Notes under the pieces: generated by a model
Databases searched by the model: none
What the model was told of the DNA's origin: nothing
The model's input: only the letters and a program-made list of their open reading frames with translations
Part shown: one piece after another, positions 1 through 11,348 of the stretch
Position numbering within the stretch: the first letter of the stretch is position 1
Layout of the letters: every line of letters begins with the position of its first letter
DNA from: Hofstenia miamia
Lineage: Eukaryota > Xenacoelomorpha > Acoela > Hofsteniidae
Reading direction: 5' to 3'
Assembly (NCBI GenBank): GCA_900660155.1
Contig: CABFPE010000858.1
Span: 187,445 to 251,444 of the forward strand
DNA: 64,000 bases
Translations under genes and position numbers: made by a program

Positions 1-350
1 TCACTGCAAAAAGTCAGTTGCTGGTAGAAAGAGAGCAGTTTATTAATGTGCTACATGTAATGTTGGGTTACATGCAGATTGCTTTGAAGCTTATCATACT
101 TCTCCATAACATTACATTTTGTTTGATAACATTTGGACATTATTTTGTTGCATTACATGTTAAATAAATCAACTTCAAGTAGAATTTTATGTCACTTTTT
201 AGCAAAGCTGATACCATCAGCTTAATCTCAGCCAGACCAAGAGATACATTAATGTCTTTCTAGCAATTTTCTTAATTCCGTTATCTCCTGTTCTTCTAAA
301 TGTGGGTAGTCTTTGTTATTTATTTTAGGTGTTCTGTATGTGTCCTCCTT
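1..350. other. no gene recognised at left edge
   Basis: This AT-rich stretch holds no convincing reading frame. It adjoins the minus-strand Gypsy-type array and may be its continuation or flanking DNA; I see no motif that decides between the two. Confidence 0.4.
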
Positions 351-699
351 TTCTGCTTTCGTCCCAATACCCTTGAGTCAGCCTTTGGGAGTACTTGCGA
401 CTTTGATGGTGTTCGTCCACTTGCCCTTGAGTCAGCCATGTGGAGTACTATCCATTTTCATTTGCAAGTCCTTGAGTTGACCATGCAAATTACTTGCTCC
501 ATCATCGTCTTCCATTGCCTTCCAGATGAGTCTGATGTTCAACTTGATGTACTGTCCATATATTCTTACTTGCAATCTCTTTAGTTTAACATTCTGATTC
601 ATAGCATTAAGGATTGGTATTCTTCCCTTTCCATGCTTTATTGTGCAGACACTAGATGGCATTGATACTCATTTGGTGTTGATGCCTTTATTGTCATAT

Positions 700-1150
700 A
701 GCATTATGTTGGCTGTAGGTGGATATCTTCCTGCAGTTGAAATGTGATTGTTTTCTGCTTCCCTTGTTCTTCTTTGATCTCAATTTCTTCCTCTCTTACC
801 TTTATAGTTCTGTTGGCATAGTTGATGACATATCCATTCATTGTCAGAAAATCGTCACCTAAGATGACCTCATATGGCAACAATTTGTTGTGTGTGTCCA
901 CCACCACTAAAGATTGTTCAAATGTTGTGTTCACATTTGTGTTCTCAATTCTCATCTGTACTGCATTTATCATTCCTTTCATATTGATATATTCTCCTGA
1001 TGCATTAATTAGTCTCTTGTTGCAGCTGTTCAAGTCTTTTCATTTAAATCCTAGCTTCATAGCACATTCATCAGTGATTATTGAAGTTGCTGCTCTGGTG
1101 TTGATTGTTGCTTTAGTCATTACTCCATTAATCACTATTGTTATTTTACT
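700..1150 (-). pseudogene. retropepsin-like protease region of the Gypsy element
   Basis: The minus-strand translation contains a beta-rich segment ending in VILGDDFL followed by I/V-rich strands, the usual C-terminal half of an LTR-retrotransposon aspartic protease (the ILG-D-FL block after the flap). An upstream stretch resembles the active-site strand region. In the family this enzyme cleaves Gag-Pol. It sits directly downstream of the gag-like region, as expected. It is part of a broken fossil. Confidence 0.6.
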
Positions 1151-1447
1151 TATTGTGTTGAGATTTGTCAGGATCATTATCAATGCATGGTTGTTATGAG
1201 TTGGTGCTCTAACTAGTTTTCTGACTCCTTGTCAGTTAACAATACTTCGTCCATTTTGTATTCTGTTTGCCTTTCTGTGGCCTTTCTGTCCGCAACCATA
1301 ACACTTGATGTCTTTCTCTTTTACCTTTCTAGTCTTCCCATCTTTTCCTTTTAGCTTCATTTTGGTGTAAGTTTTATTTGGGATGCATGGTTTGAGGTTG
1401 TTCCTTCATGTTAATCCTTCTCTGTGCCATGCGGCCTTTTTGTATAT

Positions 1448-2909
1448 TCAGACATTGTTTTCAATGGTTGCTTGTATGTTGACCTTCTTTCTAATCATTC
1501 TTTCCAGCTTGTTGTCAACATCACATTTAATCTTGAACTGTGTTCTAAAGCTTTCATGCATCCCTTTACAAATGTGTGAGAACATATCATATTTAGAATA
1601 TCTATTTTCTCTTGAACTAAGCATTAGTAGTTTTTCAACTTGTTGCATGTAATTTCAAATGTCATCAGTTTTTCTCATCTTTGTTGCATTTAGAATGATT
1701 CAGTACTGATTTTTAAAACTTTCATTTTCATAGTAATTTATGAAATCTCCAATCAATAATTGGTAATTTCTTTTCATTTCTGCATCTAGGAGCAGGTAGT
1801 GTTGGGAGGCTGTACCTGTTAAATATAATGGAAGTCTTGCTGTTGCTGCCTGTTGGCTCACTTTGTGCTCCACCATTGTTAATTTGTCATTTGTAGCCAT
1901 TTGGCGAATGTTGGATTATAGCTGTCTACCCTTTTGTTAAATTTGGGTAGAACTGCATTACAAGGTATTGTATCACTAGTTGTCAGTTGTGAAAGAATTG
2001 AATTTTCATATTTGGGTTTCCTGTGGTTTTTTACTGTATCTTCCTCTTGCAGTTGTGTAGTCACTGCTTTTGTGATTTCATTAATAATTTTTTGTTTTTT
2101 GGTATCTGAGTCTTTGTCAGATTCCTCATATGTCACTTCTTTGGGAGCTGCTTTCTTTTCTGGAATGGAATTCAATTTCATGGGTTTGCATGTTGCTCCT
2201 GTTTTCTTCTTCCCTCAGCTGTATTAGTCTTAATTTGTCTTTCCATTGCTCCAATTCTCCTGCTTGTAGATCATTGTCCACAATTAGCTGCCTATTTGTT
2301 TTTCCCAGTTCTTGATTTCTTTTCTGCCATTGTTGGTTTTGTTCTAAAAACATTTTATTGGACTCTGATAATTGGTGGGTGAGGATTTTGATCTCATTTT
2401 AGAATAATTGGCTTTGTTCATCTAGCCACATCTCCATATTTAATCTAATTTTGCTCAGTATGGTTTTGTTTTGTTGTTCCATTTCTTTGAATTTATTGGT
2501 TAATTGTTCTATTTCATGTTTTAGGAGTGCTTTGTTTTCCTGGCTCTTCCTCAGCATATTGATTATGCCTGGTGGGTTTGTCTCTGGGGGATTCGTCTCT
2601 GGTGGTGAATTGAGGGATTGCAATTCCGTGTCAATGGCTGAGTTCTCACTGAAGTATGGTGATGATCATATTGTTCTAGGGGTTACTGCCTTGATTGCAG
2701 TTTTCTTTGCGCTGTCTTTCTTAGCTTTTGTCATTTTTTCTCTTTGGTTTGTAGTGGTCTTCCATTTTTTTGATCGCAATTCCGGGATCCTGTTAAAGTC
2801 TTCAGTTTGGTTTCAGGTAATTCTCTTTCTTAACCAGTTGATTTTCCATGTAACTGTCTGTTGCTTACTTTCAGTTTCACTTGCAGCTCTTGTCATTATA
2901 TGTGAGTAG
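1448..2909 (-). pseudogene. Gag-like fossil with long N-terminal coiled coil
   Basis: Minus-strand reading shows a Gag-like protein of an LTR element. The N-terminal portion (about 2900-2100) is lysine-, glutamate- and glutamine-rich with heptad-like spacing, so probably a coiled coil. It includes a small internal repeat PPETNPPETNPP near 2610-2570. The middle portion (about 2000-1700) has the helical, W- and Y-containing character of a Gypsy capsid domain, with stretches such as ATARLPLYLTG and LLIGDFINYY. A basic segment with a CX2C...H zinc-knuckle-like pattern lies further on, near 1330-1260. Gag would form the particle around the RNA; this copy is broken in several places. Assignment rests on position before the protease and general composition, since Gag sequences diverge quickly. 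Confidence 0.6.
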
Positions 2910-2949
2910 TTCCACTGAATGTTTCTTTTAAGAATTGCTGTTCTTCATT

Positions 2950-2962
2950 GTCATGGTCACCA
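2950..2962 (-). other. primer-binding-site-like sequence
   Basis: Immediately inside the LTR end, the minus strand reads TGGTGACCATGAC. Retroelement primer sites usually begin with TGG, complementary to the CCA end of a tRNA, directly after the LTR. The start resembles the TGGCGACC-type sites of mdg1/412-like Gypsy elements (tRNA-Arg primed, from memory). The plus-strand copy has TGGCGACCAC at the same place (13515). The tRNA species was not checked. Confidence 0.5.
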
Positions 2963-3950
2963 TGTAACATCCTCTACCAGGCATCATTACTATTTATCTC
3001 TTGCTACTGTATAACACTAGTCATAGTTTTGCAGGTAGGGATTTAGATACTGCTTGGTTTTTGTTTCTATTAGCATAGATTTAACTGCTCACTATTTAGT
3101 TGATGAAGCAATGCAGTAGTTTCTCCAGTGATTGATAGTGGGCATCTGCCTGAAGCTGATCTCCACATCCAGTTTCACCAACTCTTTTGATGTTCCATGA
3201 TTGAGTTCCACACCTCAGCTCATCAATACAATTTATGTGTACCTTATCCTAGCTCAATGCATACTCAAGGCATGACACAATTCAACTTAAACTCTATTTT
3301 GTAAAAGTGTTCTATTTGTTTGCAACCTGACATGTTACTAGCTGCTCATTTGATATTGCATGTAGCCATTACCAAAATATATTGGCATCTCTAAATATCT
3401 TAGTTTTGAGCAGCTTCTTAACTTACATTTATAAATTAATACATGTATGGTCACTTTATCAGTCATTTATTGGCCATTAATTTGGATCTAAAATAGCATT
3501 AATATATTTCCTAAGTTTTGGTCATCCAACCATTTGTTCATACTTAATTATTTTGATACATGTAGTAAGTGATTGCTAGTCAACTAATCAAGAGAAAACC
3601 CCTATACCTAACTTATGTGCACTTTCATGGTCTGGCACAGGGACCCTTGAATCATTCTCTATGATGGATCCAGACCACTACTAAACACCACTTGATTAGC
3701 TTGACATCATATTAAATAATCAAACCATTATAGTAGAACAAAATAAGAATTCCAAATAAAATTCTTTATCAATTGCTTACAGTATTTAATTCATATTTAT
3801 AGTAATTCCAGAAAAGTACCTGTTGATTTCAAATTTAAACTTTTCTTTTGCCAAGATGGCAGCTAAAAATAATGGAAGCGATTCTGCCCCCTCATTTTGC
3901 CAAAAGTATTTTTATTGACTGATACTAATCTCTTGTTTTTAACACATATT
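2963..3950 (-). repeat. LTR of the minus-strand Gypsy array
   Basis: This minus-strand stretch aligns by eye with 12480-13514 on the plus strand. Shared landmarks are the block around 3840-3870 (plus: 12600-12640), the block around 3620-3700 that includes GATTCAA-GGGTCC and CCAG-CATGAAA (plus: 12780-12845), and the shared end GGATGTTACA followed by the primer-like site. The low-coordinate boundary (2963) is well fixed by the primer site; the outer start near 3950 is approximate. It is flanked on both sides by internal sequence of the same family (pol tail side and gag side), so it behaves as a shared LTR in a tandem arrangement. Confidence 0.6.
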
Positions 3951-6445
3951 GTTTCTTGGTTGCATAATACAAATAAATCTAAATTAATCTAATTGATCTA
4001 AATACAATATTTCTAATAATTGTTTCTTCAATCTTATTCTCACTCTGCTTGATGTTTGAAGCTTATTTTTGATTTGTTTGGATGATGCTACAATTGATTC
4101 AGAGATTAGAGTTAGCCAGAAGCCATAGCCAGATCATGGAGCAGAACTGTGATGGTGGTATACCTAAGCAGTATCAAGTTACTCTAGTTAAGTAAAGGTT
4201 AATGAAACATATCTTATATCAGAGTAAAGAGTTAACATAAGTACATCCCTACCCACATATAATGAGGAACAATAATTTAAAAGAATGATTTAATCTCTGT
4301 TAACACTTGGTAGCAGATGTTACACTAATTGTTTTTTCTCATCTCATATTTTTTCTCTTATCTCCATAAAGATTAGATCTGTTTATTCTTTATAAATGAT
4401 TTCATTTTCAGTTATTTCTTCCTTTTTTTCAGTGTTGATTTTGGGTAAGCTCTGGTATTCACTGTGTGGTAGAAATTCAAATTGTTTTTTCTGTGTCTCT
4501 CTTGTATTCTTGTAGTGCTGTTCAAAAATCAGCATTTTTGCATAGTGTGGCCACAGTTCATTTGGCCTTTTCTGCAGTTTCATTTGTTTCCATTTTTCTT
4601 CTATCTGCCTGATGTGATCTTGTCTCTGGGTAAGGCTGCATTTGATTAAAAGTTTGTTGGCTTTTTCCACACCTTCTGCATTTGTTGTTAATTCAATTGT
4701 CTTGTTTGTTTATAGAGATCAATTGCTATACATGGATCTACCATTAACCTGCAGATTGCTACCCAATAATCCATCTGTAAGTCAAAGCATATCAGTTCTG
4801 ATACTTTGGTGACTGAGGCTTCTGTTTTCCATGGGAACACGTTTTCTACTCTCATTGCCAGATCATGCAAAAAGTTGGGGATTTTGCTCAGAGTTATTCT
4901 TGTTATTATCACTATGTGCACTTGCTGGACTCTTGCCATCCTGAATGACTGATCAAGTTGTTTCTCTAGGTTTTTGTTGTATTCCTTTTCTTATAAGATG
5001 TGAATTATCATTAGGTTGTCTTTATTGATATTAATTTCTAGTATCTTGGTGATCTGTTCTATGTATGCCATTATTCCTTGTGCTGTTTCTAGTGTGAAGT
5101 TATCATCAAATGTTATGTGCACAGTGCTGTGCATATATGGCCTTTTGAGTGTTTCATTTAACTCTCTTGGGTAACTTATGATAATGTTGACCATTGGTCT
5201 TTTCTTGGTGTCTAGCATGATCAGTAGGTTGCTTGCCTCTGTTCTTGATATCCTTCTAATGTGGATTTTCGTCTATGGGGACATCTTTTCAAAAGCATTG
5301 TTTCTCATCTTTGAGGTTCCCATGAAATAGGGGTTCAGGGTTTCTCTGTCTATTTTTGACATCCTTTGTACTCTCTCTTTTGAGCAGACTGTTTGCTCTG
5401 ATGTTGTTTCTGAGGGGACATGTAGCTGGGTAATCCTTAATGGTCTACTGGTGCTCAGCTCACCATCAAGTTAGTCAATGCTGATAGTCTCTACTGAGTT
5501 GCCCTTGAATTTGTTCACAGTTGACTTTTTTTTTACCAATCAACCAGCTGTGGGTTCCATAGATGCATCAGCCTTGAATTGTTTCACATGTGTATGGTTC
5601 TTCCCCCATTTGCACCTTCCCCTGGAACTCTATGCATCAAAATGCTCTTGAATCAGTGTTGTGGACTATTGGAAGGAAAGTTGGGCTGCTTCAGTCTTCT
5701 GCATGCCTTCAAATTGGCATTGCAGATCTCTGGGAGTGACGTTGGTTCTCTTCATGCCCTTGAATAAGCATTGCAGATCTCCAATTGGAGAGGCAATTTG
5801 TATTTTTGTTTATCTGCCCTTGAATTGGCATTGGTGTCTACTACCACGCCTCATTACTCTATGTCTCAGATTAGTCAGTGCTTGGTTCTCATCCCTTTTG
5901 ACTTCACATTAATGTCCAGTGTGAGACCTCCTCCAAATTCATCTTCACAGGTTGGATGTTGTCATGTCCTCTGCCTTCTGATTCCAGAATAACCTCTTGC
6001 TCCTTGGTTTTTGCATTTCTTTTGATTTGCTAAATTCAGATAGTAAGTTTAAATCCCATACTTCAGGGTCATATATATATTTATCTCTTGCTGCCCTTCT
6101 TGGCAGTACTCTTGGTTGTAGGGTTTCATTAATGATATTTGTTTTGAATTCTTCATCAAAACCCTCTTGTGGTAAACTATCTAGCTCATTAATCTCATAG
6201 ATAATTTCATTTCCATTAATTCAGTTTATTTTGAATTTTGCATTTTCATCTAATCTGGTTTCCTCAACATCTGCCATTGCTCATTTTAGGTTTTGGAAAT
6301 CTAGTAATCTAGCATTACTTAACATATACTCATTGTTTGGTAGTACTTGCATTATCATATATGGTCCTGACCAGATTTTTTCAAGTTTTCAGACCTTGTT
6401 TGTGTCTGTTAATTTTATGGATGTGAATGTGTACACTGTGTTGAC
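3950..6445 (-). mobile_element. Gypsy-type element, 3' part (integrase tail and downstream ORFs)
   Basis: Read on the minus strand from about 6445, this begins at the C-terminal GPY/F-like part of the integrase: the stretch 6400-6240 matches the plus copy at 8640-8760, including WSGPYMIMQ against WSGPHIIMQ. It continues through an acidic region and a motif-repeat region (about 6200-5450), then a long ORF region (about 5400-4380) homologous to plus-strand 9574-10428, and reaches the LTR. Around 4500-4383 it also carries sequence resembling the RT-integrase linker of the plus copy (7420-7560), so the end of this part is rearranged. It is a fossil with several breaks, diverged from the plus copy. 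Confidence 0.7.
4383..5400 (-). pseudogene. conserved 3' ORF of the Gypsy family, minus copy
   Basis: Minus-strand frames here parallel the plus-strand ORF at 9574-10428. Matching stretches include HSTVHITFDDNFTLETAQ (plus RSTIHMTFNEDFTLETAQ), MARVQQVHIVII (plus IARVQQISIVII) and the later KCSLTQRQDHI (plus KCSMTQHQYHL). The product has no signal peptide or membrane segment that I can see, so it does not look like an envelope protein. The function is unknown. Conservation of protein-level features between two diverged copies argues that the ORF was once translated. It belongs to a broken element. Confidence 0.55.
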
Positions 6446-6453
6446 TATCATAT

Positions 6454-7665
6454 GTGTGTGACCATAAACTTTATGAGTGGATCTACATGGAGTTCGGACT
6501 ATGCAATGTGCAGGCAACATTTCAGAGATATATAACAAAAGTACTGAAAAATAAGACGCATAGAATGGAGGATGGTATTAATGCATATATAGATGACATA
6601 ATTGTAACAAGCGATATGGTACAAGAACATATAGAGAAATTGGACAGAACATTAACAATTCTAGGAAAAGCCGGACTCCGGATAAACGGCAACAAATGCG
6701 AAATTTTGAAGGAGAAAATCGTTTTCCTAGGAAGAACTATAGAAAAAGGGAGGATATCGATGAAAGACAATGCAAGAGAGATGATACGAAAAATAGAGAA
6801 ACCAAATAACAAGAAAGATATCCAAAGAATAATGGGTTTCTTCAATTATTACGGTACATTCATCCCCAATATCACAGGAAAAACTGTGAAGATGACAAAA
6901 CTCATGAGAAAATCAGTACCATTCATATGGACATGGCAGGAACAAGAGGAACTAGACAACATTAAGGAGGAACTAGCAAAATTGCCATCACTCAATACAC
7001 CGGATTATAATGAACAATTCATACTAGACTGTGACACAAGCAAGGTCGCCATAGGAGCAATGCTAGGACAAATTAAAAATGGAAGAGAGGTGCCGATACA
7101 ATTCTTTAGCTGTAAGTTATGGGCAAGTGAGGAGAACTATGGCTCCACCAAAGTAGAAATGCTAGCCCTGGTTGAGAGCATCAAAAAATTTAGACACTTT
7201 TTGATTGGAAAAGAATTCCGGGTACATACGGACAACAGTGGCCTTGCATGGCTAAAAAAATTCTTGGGAGATAAATCAGGTATTGTATCCCAATGGATAG
7301 AATATCTTAACGAATTTACATTCACAATAGAGCATCGGAAGGGCACTCTACACAGCAACGCAGACTTCTGGACGTCATTGCCAGAGTACCAAAGAGACGT
7401 GGAAAAGATAGATGGGGAAAAACAGCAATTCCAATTTCTACCACACAACCAATATTATGAGTTACCAGAGATCAACGTAGACAAGAAAGGTCAAACGGTA
7501 CTACCAATCATAATAAAGGAGGAAATCTCTGAAAAGGAGATCATAGAGAAACAACAGGACGACGTAATCCTTAATGAGATAATAAGAAAATTGAAAGAAC
7601 CCCAGGTGACACTATCAAAGTTAACAGCAAGCTACTTCGAATGCTATAGGTGGAAAACAAACTGA
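6454..7665 (+). pseudogene. Gypsy pol: reverse transcriptase (C-terminal half) and RNase H
   Basis: About 400 codons. The first 50 residues contain the LCN-QATFQR block of Ty3/Gypsy RT, followed by the catalytic YIDDI (about residue 45) and the thumb/connection with GFFNYYGTFIPN. RNase H follows from about residue 185: CDTSKVAIGAMLGQ, then SKVEMLALV-like and HTDNSGLAWL, ending in EHRKGTLHSNADFWT. These hold the acidic catalytic set typical of Gypsy RNase H. A linker of about 80 residues leads to integrase. In the family RT copies the RNA into DNA and RNase H removes the RNA strand. It is part of a fossil that starts inside RT. Confidence 0.85.
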
Positions 7666-7739
7666 AACAGGCTGCTATATGTCGAAGGACAAAACAATCA
7701 GATTGCGATACCAGAGTACTTTAAGAGAGATCTTATATG

Positions 7740-8770
7740 GTGAATACATGAAAAAGGTCACCTAGGAATAACGCAAACAGAGAAAACGTTTAATGGGTGA
7801 TTTATAACAACAGCAGTAAGAAAAGTGATCAAAGACATCATCAACAAATGCACTACATGTTTGTTGCACAACAACCAACGATTCCCAACACAGAGAGCAC
7901 CATTGGAAAAAATAATCGCCACACAACCAAATGAAATAGTTCACATCGATCTGGAACAACTGTCAAAAGATAACGAGGGGTACCAATTTCTACTAGTGAT
8001 GGTGGATAATTTCACGAAGTACGCAAGGATGATCCCAATGAAAAACACGACTGCAGAAACAACAGCGGAAATAGTAATGAAAGAATGGATATTACGATTC
8101 GGGCCAATGGAAACGATCATATCAGACAAAGGGCCACAATTCGAAAGTGGACTATTTCAGGAAATGACAAAGATGCTAGAGATAGTCAGCGAAAGAACTA
8201 CAGCATACCACCCGCAAGTGAACGGTGCAGTGGAAAGATTAAACAGAACTCTCATAAAGTTAATAAGAGTGACAACAACAAGGATTGGCGGAAATAGATG
8301 GCGAGAGGTGATCGAGATGATAGAGTATTTTTACAACACGTATGTACATTCAACAGTGGGAGTTACTCCATTTAAAGCAATGTTTGGCTGAGAGGCAGCC
8401 ACACCACTATCAATGCAATACACCGACTATAGCAAAACCTTGAACAATGAATACGTCAACCAACTTTGCAAACAGATTTCGGGAATTCATGAAACGATGT
8501 TCCATAACACAAAGAAATCAGCAGTGAGACAACAGTGAAACTATAATAAAAAAATTTACGGGCATGCACACAAAGTAGGCGATAAAGTCTACGCATTCAC
8601 ACCAATGAAACTAACTGATACAAATCAGGTCCGCAAATTAAAAACAGTCTGGTCTGGACCACATATAATAATGCAAGCATTGCCAAATAATGAATACATG
8701 TTAGATAACGGCAGACTGTTGCACTTTCAAAATCTAAAAAGAGCAACGGCAGATATTGAGGAAATAAGAT
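7740..8770 (+). pseudogene. Gypsy integrase with GPY/F-like tail
   Basis: The N-terminal zinc-binding H-H-C-C region is readable at about 7740-7880 (HEKGHLG-like, then CTTCLLHNNQR). The catalytic core follows, with the first D in IVHIDLEQL (about 7935), the second in ISDKGPQFESG (about 8120), and the E in NGAVERLNRTL (about 8230), the D,D-35-E layout of retroviral-type integrases. A C-terminal domain around 8575-8760 has KTVWSGPHIIMQ and HFQNLKRA, matching the Gypsy GPY/F module. The enzyme would insert the cDNA into the host genome. It is a broken fossil. Confidence 0.85.
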
Positions 8771-8819
8771 AAACAAAAGTGCTGAATTTAAATTAAGCTG
8801 AATTAACGGCAAAGAGGTT

Positions 8820-9420
8820 ATGTACGATATGTGTGATTTAGATAGCCTACCAGAGGAGGAATTTGAGGAAGAATTCATGGCGGATATTGGAAATGAGCAA
8901 CTGGAAAGGAGAGTGCAACCCCAGAGGGCTGCAAGAAATAAAACTATATATGACCCTGAAATATGGGATATAGATTTAATAACTGCATTTAGGCAATTAG
9001 AGAAGGATGCATCAACCACTCAGAAAGTGAGTGAGGCGCAATCAACCAACCAATGGAATCCCAACCACAAACACAAGGAGGCGAGTACGCAGGAGTTCTC
9101 AAACTGGATGTTGATTCAAGGGCAGAAGGGACAAGAAGAAAGGGATGGTCAATAAGCAACACAGAGTTAGGAGGCATCCTATTAGTACTCAAGGCCGATT
9201 CAAGAGCAGAGATACGAACGGACAATCAGCCTCCTCACAGCTTAACTTTCCTTCTGGGGGATCACCTTGCCCATTCAAGGGCAGTGACACAACCGGAGTT
9301 CCAGGGGAAGGTGTAAGTGGTGGAAGAACCGTGGAGATCCAGAAGCAATTCAAGGCTGAAGGTATCCACACTGGAACCACAGCTGGTCAAGTACCAGTGG
9401 TTGTAACCAATAGCTGATTC
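8820..9420 (+). pseudogene. acidic ORF and periodic-motif region of the Gypsy element
   Basis: The first part encodes a short acidic stretch (DLDSLPEEEFEEEF) followed by RAARNKTIYDPEIWDID. The same antisense pattern is visible in the minus copy near 6060-6200, so it is a family feature. From 9113 the sequence carries five copies of a motif close to GATTCAAGGGCA at 9113, 9197, 9273, 9347 and 9415, about 68-84 bases apart, within otherwise varied sequence. I do not recognise a protein family. The motif could encode a repeated D-S-R-A peptide or act as RNA/DNA sequence. Confidence 0.5.
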
Positions 9421-9573
9421 AAGGGCAACTCTGTTGACACCAGTGGCACAGGTTCACAGCCTATGGACTGTGAACTGAGCACCAGCAGATTACCTTTATG
9501 GATAGGGCAGATAGACGCCTCCTCAGAAACAACATCAGAGCGTACAGTAAGATCTAGAGAGAGAGAAAAGTGA

Positions 9574-10428
9574 ATGTCCAAAATCGATGGGGAAACGTTA
9601 CACCCTTATTTTATGGCAACTACAAAAATGCGGCACAATGCATTTGAAAAATTATCTCCAGAAACCAAAACACTAATCAGAAAAACCGCCAAAATGGAAG
9701 GAAGCAATCTGCCAATCCTACTAGGCGCAGACAATTGGCCCAAAATAAACGTATTGATCAGTTATCCACAGGAGTTGAACAAAACAATTGACAGGCCATA
9801 CATGAGAAGCACGATTCATATGACATTCAATGAAGATTTTACACTGGAGACGGCACAAGCACTCATGGCATATAAGGAACAGATAGCAAAAATCCCAGAG
9901 ATAAATTTAGATGAAGAATACTTAACAATCATACACGTGTTAAGAGAAAAAGAGTACAATAAGCACCTACAAAAGCAGATCGATCAGATGGTACGAATTG
10001 CAAGAGTACAACAAATAAGTATAGTAATCATCGTAATGAGAGAAGATCTGGAGGAACTACCAAAATATCTAAAAGACATGGTACTATGAACAGAAAACTT
10101 CTTCCCATGGGAGAAAAAAGAATTCATGATTTCCAAACTAATCCAATTCAACTTACAAATTGATTATTGGGCGCAGATCTATGGAATCATGATAGACAAC
10201 AGCATAGCAATCAATCTTTTTCAACAAACAAAAACAGTGGAAATGCTAAATGAAAACAAAGGACTAGAAAAAGCCATGACACTATCTATCAAGTGCAGTA
10301 TGACTCAACACCAGTATCACTTGAAAGAAATTCAAAACGTTTGGACAAACATGAAGTTGCAGAAAAAGATAGACAAATCTTGGCCAGAAATTAAAATAGA
10401 GGCCCCAGTGCGCAAATATCAAAAATAG
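9574..10428 (+). pseudogene. conserved 3' ORF of the Gypsy family, plus copy
   Basis: This region encodes a mostly hydrophilic, alpha-beta looking protein. It has the stretches INVLISYPQELNKT, MRSTIHMTFNEDFTLETAQA and IARVQQISIVIIVM, all recognisable in the minus copy at 5400-4383. No signal peptide, transmembrane helix or fusion peptide is apparent, so I do not call it env. It starts about 150 bases after the periodic-motif region. It is unlike any Gypsy accessory protein I know. It belongs to a broken element. Confidence 0.55.
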
Positions 10429-10433
10429 TAGAA

Positions 10434-11277
10434 ATGGTATTGGCAGAAATCAAACGAGCGTATGACTTGAACACAAAGAAGGACTTCTGTAAAATGATAA
10501 TAGAAGAAAAGAATGTGCCAGAAATCAGGTACAGAACGTCTGCATGGCTGCTAGCAATATTACTCACGGAAGATAAGGATCTAAGGTTACCTATAACAAG
10601 GAACCAGAGGATAAAACTCACAAAGGCAAAAAAGTTTGAAATCACGCTATCACCAATGAACACTCAGACAAAAAACTGGATATTTAAAGGACACATTGAG
10701 AAGATTGAATCCCCAAACAAAAATGAGAAACCAATGCAGATGATGGAAAAACTGTTAAGTAGATTGATAATGAAGCATCACCCAATGGGAAGAATGTTGA
10801 TAGTAGAACTGGCAAACATCACAGGAATCTGCCCAAGTGAGATACAAATATTCGAAGAACCCATGCGAAAATACATGTGGGGTGCAACATCTGAAACACA
10901 ACTAAAACAACTGCAAAATCAACCATGGATAACCACAAAGAAAATAATCAAATGCAGATTAGTCAACACTGAGGACGTGAGAAAGTTACTGAAAGGAGGA
11001 ACTATTATTAACTTCATCACAGTTGTTACTATCTCCAAAAACGCAGACAATGATTGACAAAATAAACATTGAAAAGTGGGGAGACACAAGCCACGATAGT
11101 ATGATAGAATGGATTGATACCAACAACGAGCAGTTCCTATTAGAAATAAAAGTAACAAAGGAAAAGAAGGAGATAGCAGAGAGAAACTACCAGAGAATAA
11201 GAGAACAACAGATGGTTGCAATGATGAAATTAATGTTCACTGAAGCATTCACACATACAGAGCTAGAAAACTATTGA
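10434..11277 (+). pseudogene. unidentified downstream ORF region of the Gypsy element (1)
   Basis: Two overlapping plus-strand frames (10434-11057 and 11023-11277) encode lysine-rich protein with stretches such as AWLLAILLTEDKDLRLPITR and MGRMLIVELANITGICPSE. I recognise no domain. Codon composition and strand match the pol gene upstream, which suggests coding origin. The equivalent part is not seen in the minus copy. It may continue the preceding ORF in the ancestral element; function unknown. Confidence 0.4.
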
Positions 11278-11348
11278 AGCCTTTCAACCAGATTGTGTTT
11301 GACATTGAATGCATAACATTGAAAATCAATATACAAGAATGCATATGA

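Larger units (their letters stand above)
360..2962 (-). mobile_element. Gypsy-type LTR retrotransposon, 5' part (primer site, gag, protease)
   Basis: Read on the minus strand from 2962 downwards, this is the 5' part of an LTR retrotransposon. It begins with a primer-binding-like site next to the LTR end at 2963. A long coiled-coil N-terminal Gag region, the Gag core, a zinc-knuckle-like basic segment near 1330-1260 and a retropepsin-like region (about 1150-700) follow. The stretch 480-360 carries spaced copies of a CTCAAGGG-type motif that also occurs in the 3' part of the family. It is a decayed fossil with many breaks. Pol beyond the protease lies outside the window or is lost. The family is inferred from order of parts and from the Ty3-like RT and integrase of the related plus-strand copy. 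Confidence 0.75.

Noticed and set aside
6522-8129. Minus-strand frames over the plus-strand pol gene
   Set aside because: Antisense shadows of RT, RNase H and integrase.
9113-9427. CRISPR-like array from the regularly spaced 12-base motif
   Set aside because: Repeats are too short and degenerate, spacing varies, and the context is an animal LTR element.
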